Shown here: in pieces, positions 56,736 to 64,000 of the stretch
Layout of the letters: each line of letters opens with the position of its first letter
Numbering within the stretch: the first letter of the stretch is position 1
Source: Phyto melanocephala
Taxonomy: Eukaryota; Arthropoda; Insecta; Diptera; Rhinophoridae
Reading direction: 5' to 3'
Length of the DNA: 64,000 nucleotides
Assembly (NCBI GenBank): GCA_941918925.1
Contig: OW799233.1
Span: 58,902,841 to 58,966,840 of the forward strand
Program-made: the position numbers and the translations under genes
The notes under the pieces: generated by a model
The model's database searches: none
What the model was told of the DNA's origin: nothing
What the model saw: the letters and a program-made list of their open reading frames with translations, nothing else

Positions 56736-57963
56736 TAGGGTTTGGGATTTCCCGGTCTTTTTATATTCCCGGGAAACGGGAATTAAAAAATCGTCTTCCC
56801 GGGAATTCCCGGGATTCCCGGGATTCCCGAAAATAATATTTCTTTTAAAATAAATAATATTTGTTAACTTTAAAATCACGATTTAGTAAAAAATTCATTG
56901 TTTTAGTAGTAGTTTATTTTCCATTAGAGTCCTTATTGTGTCAGCATTACATTTTCCGGCAATATAAACTAAACCCAAACTATAAAAATAATTATTGCAA
57001 TGTAAACAGATATTTAAATATCTTTTTTGGGCAAACTACTCCACTCGTCTAATACAAGAGCAAACCTCAAATTGTATTTTATTACAATGTTTTTAGCATC
57101 ATTTTCATATTTTGGTAACGTCATATTTTTACTGAAAAAACGTTGACGAATAAAAGAACCTTGTGTAATTGTTCGAATAGATATTCCATCGACTGCTGCT
57201 AATTTTGAAACAATTTCTGGTAATGTTTGGGTGTCTAAAAAACTTTCAATGGTGGAATTATTTTTTTATTTGGTGCAGGTGTTGAAAAATCGTTTTTAAA
57301 TTTTATTTTGTGAACCAAAAGAAGGTGCCGTATGAGACCGCCCTTGAATATTAACCTTTTCGGGCAAATATTACATTGTGCTGCGTTGTCTACTTTTTGA
57401 AAATAGTTCCAGACTTCAGACATTTTGCTTCTAAACAAAGTAAATTTTATAACAAAGTATTATTAGAAAAATTCAATCATAAATAAAAAAAATTATACTT
57501 ACAAATTCTGTGACCACTTTTAAAAACAATTTGTACATACGATTATATTTATAAAAATGAACCACGGAAACTACTGCTGGTTTTACGGTTGTTAAAAAAA
57601 ACATTTTTATACAAGAAAACATCTAATTTTGTATGTATATAATTAATTCACTTGAAATTTATTAGCACTTATTAAAAATAATTCCAGAAAGTCGTTAACT
57701 TTGGCGTGAAATATTTTTGTCCGATGATGTTTGTTTTTCTTTTACATAGTCGTATTTGAGAAAAGTTGTAAATACTTACCAAACAAAAAACGCTAACAAA
57801 TTGAAAACCTTACTTTTTATTCAAATATTCTCTAAATTTACCAAAACATATAAGAAATTAAAAATAAGATCAAATATATTTCCTAATATACTACATATTT
57901 TTTATTTCCCGTTTTCCCGGGAATAAGAGCAAAATTTTTTTTTTTCCCGGTTCCCAAACCCTA
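56736..57963. mobile_element. hAT element with perfect GTCCAGAG duplication
   Basis: Terminal repeats TAGGGTTTGGGA and TCCCAAACCCTA, flanked by GTCCAGAG at 56728-56735 and 57964-57971 (8 of 8). TTCCCGGGAATTCCCGGG motifs fill the ends. It is 1228 bp and encodes a transposase N-terminus on the minus strand. Confidence 0.95.
57020..57438 (-). pseudogene. hAT transposase N-terminus with BED zinc finger
   Basis: The first 67 codons hold a BED-type finger: SEVWNYFQKV, then CNICPKRLIFKGGLIRHLLLVH-like spacing with C-x2-C and H-x-H/LxxH ligands. One frameshift near 57238 separates it from a hAT body segment (LPEIVSKLAAVDGISIR, then LRFALVLDEWSS). The Asp of LDEWSS is likely the first catalytic residue. 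BED fingers bind the transposon ends. The rest of the transposase is deleted. Confidence 0.85.
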
Positions 57964-58188
57964 GTCCAGAGGCATAATTGGGTCATTTTTCTTCGAAAAT
58001 GAGCAAGGAGTGGCCGTAGTTAATGGCGATCGTTATTGGGCCATGTTGAACGAATTTTTGTTCACAAAAATTGAAGAGGAGGATATTGGCAACATTTGAT
58101 TTCAACAGAACGGCGCTACGTGCCACACAGTCGAAGCTACCCTTTTTTTATAGCATTTTCAAAAAAAAAAGTTATTTGGCGGACCCTA

Positions 58189-58446
58189 TACATTTTTCTT
58201 CAAATTAATCTGTGTTGATGTAATGCTGTTTATTTTTTGGTAATCTATTCTTTATCATTTATCAAAACTAGTTAATGTAACTAACTTTTCTATGTAACTT
58301 TATTTTCTTTTTCTTTATCATTTGTAAAATTGTAATGACTAATTTGTATGCTTAAATATAACTGGCATATTCCTAAAAAAAACATGTTATAGGTTTATTA
58401 TTTTTGTACATCTGTCAAATAAGTCTTTAAAAAAATGTATATTTAT
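58189..58446. other. non-coding DNA
   Basis: No feature was supported. Confidence 0.45.
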
Positions 58447-59330
58447 TTTATCAATCGGTTGTAACACATCGAAATATCCATTTAAGAACCCATAAAGTAT
58501 ACATTTTCTGAATCCGGGTTTTATTTTTTGACGATCTAGTTATTTCCGTCCGTCTGTTAAAAGCACGATAGAGATCGAACCGAAAAAGCTCGTGGGCTTA
58601 AATTTTTCCAGTATATTTCTTATACATAAGGTTTGTTATTGAATTGGTATTGAAAATGGACTACATCGGAATATTACAAAGAGAGTTGTAGGTCGTAATG
58701 CAAGAGTAGACTAAAAAAAATGTTTTCCAACATCGAAAAAAATACAATTGTGTCTAAACGCATTAACGTGAAGCCATGAAATTGCGAAGGTATATTTCAT
58801 GAGCAAAAAAAATATTTTTCCATGAAAATTGCTTAAATCTGTGCAATAGAAAAGGAGTTATAGATCAAAACGTACGAAAAGTGTATTTTTCGGTATATTT
58901 AAAATTTAAGACGTAATAAAACTGACAAAGTAAGATATATGATTCTGAAGTTTTGAAACCATTGCTTTTTGGTCAAACGCTCTGCACTAACGGAAAATAA
59001 ATAAATTTATTAGCAGAAACTACTTCGAAACCCCTACTATAACGCCCACTTATCACGTAATCTACTGCTAATGAAATTTAAAAGCTAATAAAACTGACAA
59101 AATTAGATGTATGATGATGAAATTTCGTACATGTAGCTCTATAATCAATGTCATTATTATGCCTGAAAATTAAGGTGACACGCCCACTTTAACGCCCACC
59201 TCCCATATAACGCTTTATCTAAAATTCATATAATTTCTCTATGGACAAGGTTTTTGGAAGAATAAAGGACCATATTGAAATATCTAAGTTGTATTTATTA
59301 ACAGAAACTATATTGACACGTCTAAATAAA
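58447..59330 (+). mobile_element. long Helentron-like repeat, both ends missing
   Basis: Starts just inside the 5' end (GTTGTAACACATCGAAATAT), has a shortened GTCY core (TTCCGTCCGTCTG), one to two tandem units and stops near GACACGTCTAAAT. Confidence 0.8.
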
Positions 59331-59845
59331 AAAAAAATTAAAACACTATTTAAAGAGGATTTTAATTACTAAAAAATATATTCAGAGTTTTGTTAATTAT
59401 GTGCTAGTTAAGTAGCACATTAATTTTAAGTGCTTTTAGACAATAAGTAACATATGACTTGTCTAATTTTTTTTTTTTGTGTGAAATACATATGTATTTA
59501 TGTAAAAGTCATATAACAAATTTTCAATTTTGATCTGACAAAGCATCTAACATCAACTGTTCTTTAAAATAGAACTGCGTTTGACAAAAAAGTTAGCAGT
59601 TCGTATATTTAAATTTAGTTGTTGAATAAAAAATTGGTTTACAAATATTTCTTTTTTTAAAATTGAGAAAATTAATGTAAAGCCATAGGCAACCGTAATC
59701 CATACTCAAATTGAAATACATATATGAGGACAGGCAAATTTTGCTTTTTTCTACCGATTTTGAGGTCACATTTAGGGGCTTTGTTGAAAAAAAAACGCTG
59801 CTTTAGAAAATGTATGATCAAAATTTCAGATAGAATCTCTAAATA
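59331..59845. other. non-coding DNA
   Basis: No feature was supported. A weak resemblance of 59740-59800 to 18670-18710 (TTTTGAGGTCACATTTAG) was noted. Confidence 0.4.
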
Positions 59846-59846
59846 A

Positions 59847-60075
59847 AACAAGTAAAAGTGCTATATTCGGCCGTGCCGAATCTTATATACCCTTCACAAC
59901 GTGTAGTCATGCAATAACAATTGTTTGAATCACCATTCATCTCTGTATTGCTCTGTATTGAAATATCTAAGTTGAATTTATCAGCAGAAAATATTTTGAA
60001 ACGCCTACTTTAACGCCCACTTTCATTGAAAGACTAAATTTACGAAAATATTTTAATAGCATATCGAAGTTATAC
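59847..60075. mobile_element. chimeric fragment: mini-me 3' end joined to long-repeat interior
   Basis: 59847-59943 is a minus-oriented mini-me 3' end (AAGTGCTATATTCGGCCGTG). At about 59945-59960 it switches, through a duplicated TCTGTATTGC, to plus-oriented long-repeat sequence (GAAATATCTAAGTTGAATTT to ATAGCATATCGAAGTTAT). Confidence 0.7.
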
Positions 60076-60813
60076 AAACATATAATAAACTCATGAATTT
60101 GAATATGTGTTTAATAAATAAGTATGTATAGTTGTTTGTTCATGCTTAACACAAGTTAAGTTGTTGTTTTTGGTAAATTTTTTCTTGTTCTTTATTTTGG
60201 TTAACAAATTACGTTCACCGTAGATAAAGAACAATATAAGAAACTATTTTGAATTGGCCATTGGTATAATTATTGTATGTAAATACGTACATACTTATAT
60301 GCTATTATATTATGAATAATTTCCGAAGTTAAAGAGACTATGTCCTTCTTTCAGCTCGAACCCCTGCCTGCCTGTCTGTCTGTCTGTGCGCCTCAAAGTT
60401 CGTTGTTCCATTGAATGAATGGTAAAAAAAAAGATAAGTAAATGAAATTTGGTACAGGTTTTTAATAAAGTTGTAAGAAAAACTTCCGAAATTTACACAA
60501 AATCGGGGAAAGTACATACATACCTACCGCATACCAATTAAAATACTAAACAGAATTTTCGTGAGCGTTATTTTTATATATATTTTCGTTGATTTGCATA
60601 ATAAGAAATTTAAAAATCTAAAACTTTTTGAAGGAGTTAAAGAAGAAGTTTAAAGTCCCAATAGACTTACGGTCTAATTCATAAAAATTAAAAGAGCTTT
60701 ATAAAAGGTTTATAAGTCAAATTTCCATATAAAATCAGTTTAATAAACCATTTATAACTTTTATGAATAAGGCAGTTAATGTTTAACATCTAAATAAAAA
60801 TGTCTTTATATTT
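60076..60813. other. non-coding DNA with a CTGT repeat
   Basis: CCTGCCTGCCTGTCTGTCTG at about 60364-60390 is a simple repeat, perhaps a relic of a GTCY core from another element. No gene was seen. Confidence 0.45.
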
Positions 60814-61429
60814 TTATACCCGCCACCAAAAAAATGGTGGGGGTATATTCATTTTGTCATTCCGTTTGTAACACATCGAAATATCCATTTTAGACCCCAT
60901 AAAGTATATATATTCTGAATCAGGGTTTGATTTGATGACGATCTAGCTATGTCCGTCCGTCTGTCCGTCTGTTGAAAGCACGATAGAGGTCGCACCGAAA
61001 AAGCTAGGAAGCTCAAATTTTGCCAGAATCTTTCTTATAGACAAGGTTTGTTTGGTATTGAAAATGGGCTAAATCGGAATATTAGGAAGAGAGTTATAGC
61101 TCGAAAAGCAAGAGTAGGTCGAAAAAACCATGTCCTTTAAACATCGAATAAAATGGAATTGTGTCTAAACGCATTAACATAGACTCATGAAACTTCGAAT
61201 ATATATTTCCTGAGTAAAAACAATATTTTTCCCCGAAAATTATCTAAATCCATGCATTAGGAGAGGAGTTATCGATCAAAATGAACGAAAATTTATACCG
61301 CACAGTGTATTTTTCGGTATATTTAAAAACAAAAACGTCATAAAAGCAACAAAATTGGATGTACGACTCTGAAATTTTGCACACTTTGCTTATTGGTGAG
61401 ACGCTTTTTTGTAACGGAAAATCAATGTG

Positions 61430-62960
61430 CCACGCCTACTTTTACGCCCACCTCCCATATAACGCTTTACCCAAAATTCATATAATTTCTCAATTTATAT
61501 AGATCTTGGAATAATAAAGGGCTATATTGAAACATCTCAGTTGTACTCATTCGAAAATATAACTTTGGCACGCCCACTATAACGCCCACTTTTCACGTTA
61601 TATTCCGTTAATGTAATTTAAAAGCTCATAAAACCGCCAAAATTAGAGGTATGATGATCGAATTCGCTACGTATATCCTCCTAGGCAATATCATTACTGT
61701 GCCAGAAAATTAAGGCGCCACGCCCACTTTAACGCCCACCTCCCATATAACGTTTTACTTAAAATTCATATAATTTCTCTATTAATAAAGATTTTGGCAT
61801 TCTAAAGGGCTCTATTGAAACACCTAAGTTGTACTCATTCGCAAAAATAACTTTGACACGCCTACTAAAACGCCCACTTTTCACGTTATAGACCGTTAAT
61901 GAAATTTATAAGCTTATAAAACCGCCAAAATTAGAGGTATGATGATCAAATTCGCTACGTATATCCTCCTAGGCAATGTCATTACTGTGCCAGAAAATTA
62001 AGGCGCTACGCCCACTTTAACGCCCACCTCCCATATAACGTTTTACTTAAAATTCATATAATTTCTCTATTAATAAAGGGCTATTTTGAAACACCTAAGT
62101 TGTACTCATTCGCAAAAATAACTTTTACACGCCTACCATAACGCCCACTTTTCACGTTATATACCGGTAATGTAATTTAAAAGCTCATAAAACCGCCAAA
62201 ATATGAGGTATGATGATAAAATTTGCTACGTGTATCATCCTAGGCAATGTCATTACTGTGCCAGAAAATAAAAGTGCCACGCCCACTTTTATGCCCACCT
62301 CCCATATAACGTTTTACTCAAAATTCCTATAATTTCTCTATTAATAAAGATTTTGGAATTATAAAGGGCTATATTGAAACACCTTAGTTGTACTCATTCG
62401 CAAAAATAACTTTTACACGCCTACTATAACGCCCACTTTTCACGTTATATACCGGTAATGTAATTTAAAAGCTCATAAAACCGCCAAAATAAGAGGTATG
62501 ATGATAAAATTTGCTACGTATATCATCCTAGGCAATGTCATTACTGTGCTAGAAAATTAAGTTGCCACGCCCACTTTTACGCCCACCTCTCATATAACGT
62601 TTTACCTAAAATTCATATAATGTCTCTACTAATAATGATTTTGGAATAATAAAGGGCTGTATTGAAACACCTAAGTTGTACTCATTCGCAAAAACAACTT
62701 TGACACGTCTACTATAACGCCCACTTTTCACGTAATCTACCGTTAATGAAATTTAAAAGCTCATAAAACCGCCAAAATTAGAAGTATGATGATCAAATTT
62801 GCTACGTATATCCTTCTAATCAATGTTATTGTTGTGCCAAAAAGTTTAGATGACACACCCACTTTAACGACTACCTCCCATATAACGGTTTATCTTAAAT
62901 TCATGTAATTTCTCTATTGACAAAGTTTTTGGGAAAATAAAGGGCTATATTGAAATATTT
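61430..62960 (+). repeat. ~287-bp tandem units within the long repeat
   Basis: The landmark CCCACCTCCCATATAACG and its variants recur near 61447, 61735, 62026, 62297, 62583 and 62870. Related copies elsewhere in the window have two such units. Confidence 0.9.
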
Positions 62961-63416
62961 AAGTTGTATTTATTAGCGGAAACTTTATTGACACAGCTAC
63001 TTTAACACACTTTCATTGAAAGACTACATTTACAAAAGCATTTTAGTAGCATATCGAAGTTATAAAGGGTGGTTAAATTTTAAGGACAGATGTTGTCTTT
63101 AAATAAAACACAAATTATTTAGGATATTATTATTTCTTTTTATAATGATAATATTTGTATGGTTCAATTATGTATTTAACAAAATATTGGCCAAATGGCC
63201 CCCCCATCCTTGGCGCCACTCCTCTATCTGATGGTCCAAATTTTCAATGACAATATTGATGCTCAATTGTTGGGCATGATGATGAGTCGAGGTTGACTGC
63301 TCTTTTGCCACACTATCGCAAAAAACAGCAATAGTTCCCATTCAACGAACTAAGAAGGCATTCACAGGTTTTCTAACATTTTATACAGACCTGTTTTGCA
63401 GAAATTTAAATATTTT

Positions 63417-63681
63417 TTACAATTCTCCCGATTGTGGACGAATTTGAACGATTATGTTGATCAAAAGAATTACGAAGTGCACTAAATGCATTTTGATTTG
63501 AACGCCCATTTTTATAAAAAACCTGAATAACTTTAAAACGTTGCTCATTTGCGTATCTTTCCACGGATCAAAATGAGTAAGTTTGAGATTAAGAAATGTC
63601 AAGTGAAATGCAGAAAACAAATTTAAAGACTAGGTGTAATTTCACCTTCAACATGGGCCCTTAAAATTTAATCACCCTCTA
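63417..63681 (-). pseudogene. mariner N-terminal relic in the long repeat
   Basis: Same relic as at 27890-28152 and 40590-40853, with terminal repeat TTAAAATTTAATCACCCTCT. The 67-codon open frame is a shadow of the decayed transposase frame. Confidence 0.6.
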
Positions 63682-63824
63682 CAAAGAAAGTGATACATAT
63701 TTTATTATAAAGAGATTATTCCATAATGATTAACAAAATAATAAATATTGTGCTTTAAATGTACACAAAATTGGTGGTGGGTATAAAAGATTCGGCACAG
63801 CCGAATATAGTGCTCTTACTTGTT

Positions 63825-64000
63825 ATTATATCGCAACGGATCGCTAGAATTTAATTGAATGAATTTAACATTCACGTTCGACATTGTGCTTAAGTTAAAT
63901 TGTCCAAATTATTGTCTGAACGCCTACGTCATGGAAATAATTACATTTGTATAACTAACATGTATTCTATATTTTAACATACATTGTGCTAAAAAAAAGT
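63825..64000. other. non-coding DNA to the window end
   Basis: No feature was supported. Confidence 0.5.

Larger units (their letters stand above)
56398..58188 (+). mobile_element. mariner deletion derivative split by a hAT
   Basis: Ends AAGGGTCCGCCA and TGGCGGACCCTA, flanked by TA. The left piece encodes VVYTLEQRWEILRHYF fused by deletion to FSDEAHFDLGGYVNKQNCRI. The right piece continues with FFFENEQGVAVVNGDR-like sequence in broken frames and ends with GATCHTVE. The N-terminal deletion junction is the same as in the copy at 19028. A hAT occupies 56736-57963. Confidence 0.88.
60815..63824 (+). mobile_element. complete long Helentron-like repeat with expanded tandem array
   Basis: The best copy of this family, at 3010 bp. 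It has the 5' hairpin (TATACCCGCCACCAAAAAAA), the GTCCGTCCGTCTGTCCGTCT core, about six tandem units, the mariner-derived segment (about 63065-63681) and a 3' hairpin TTCGGCACAGCCGAA ending TGCTCTTACTTGTT. No helicase or Rep coding sequence is present, so it is non-autonomous. Confidence 0.9.

Overview
The window looks like intronic or intergenic DNA from a higher fly, possibly a calyptrate. It is very AT-rich, has short GT-AG introns and long TATG/TACA microsatellites, and carries many dipteran mini-me/DINE-1-like repeats with the (TA)n - core - (GTCY)n layout. The species assignment is inference. No bacterial genes, CRISPR arrays or rRNA genes were seen, and no intact tRNA. Most bases belong to decayed, often nested transposable elements.

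Host genes: only two short, well-bounded exons look host-like, both on the minus strand. One is a 28-codon initiating exon (13660-13743); the other is a 283-base internal exon (3928-4210). Their phases do not join directly, so they are either parts of one gene with a missing exon between them or unrelated.

Layout. 1-830: two mini-me ends. 1150-3500: broken Ty3/gypsy element (minus). 4816-8860: mariner fragment truncated by a minus-strand LINE that holds two mini-me copies. 9200-9930: hAT remnant. 9930-14330: mostly non-coding, with a mini-me, a 215-bp TACA array and the first host exon. 14330-18485: mini-me and related repeats with two small palindromic MITEs. 19028-19510: deleted mariner. 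21504-25697: an inverted-repeat-bounded element carrying a multi-domain gene, interrupted by a mini-me and a hAT. 26237-35802: a deep nest of hAT elements and Helentron-like repeats. 35853-36533: Helitron-like element. 37876-38041: near-perfect hairpin. 39545-40980: related repeat copy. 41715-44462: foldback element with an internal tandem array. 44462-47450: a hAT copy split by several later insertions. 48602-48924: possible solo LTR. 49245-51715: a second inverted-repeat-bounded element with the same gene family as 21504-25697. 52570-54600: repeat fragments and a hAT. 56398-58188: a mariner with a hAT inside it. 58447-63824: further repeat copies, one with six 287-bp tandem units.

Most interesting result: two diverged copies of one uncommon protein family (N-terminal CxxC pair, FIDSSK, SDLK-type and WDSR motifs, PPLHIKLG, EHGERFH) each lie between long inverted repeats. 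I infer that this family is the transposase, or a cargo protein, of a cut-and-paste element with an RNase-H-like D-D-E core. I cannot name its superfamily. The second main result is a set of hAT elements, several with perfect 8-bp target duplications. These allow the order of insertion to be read directly from the sequence.
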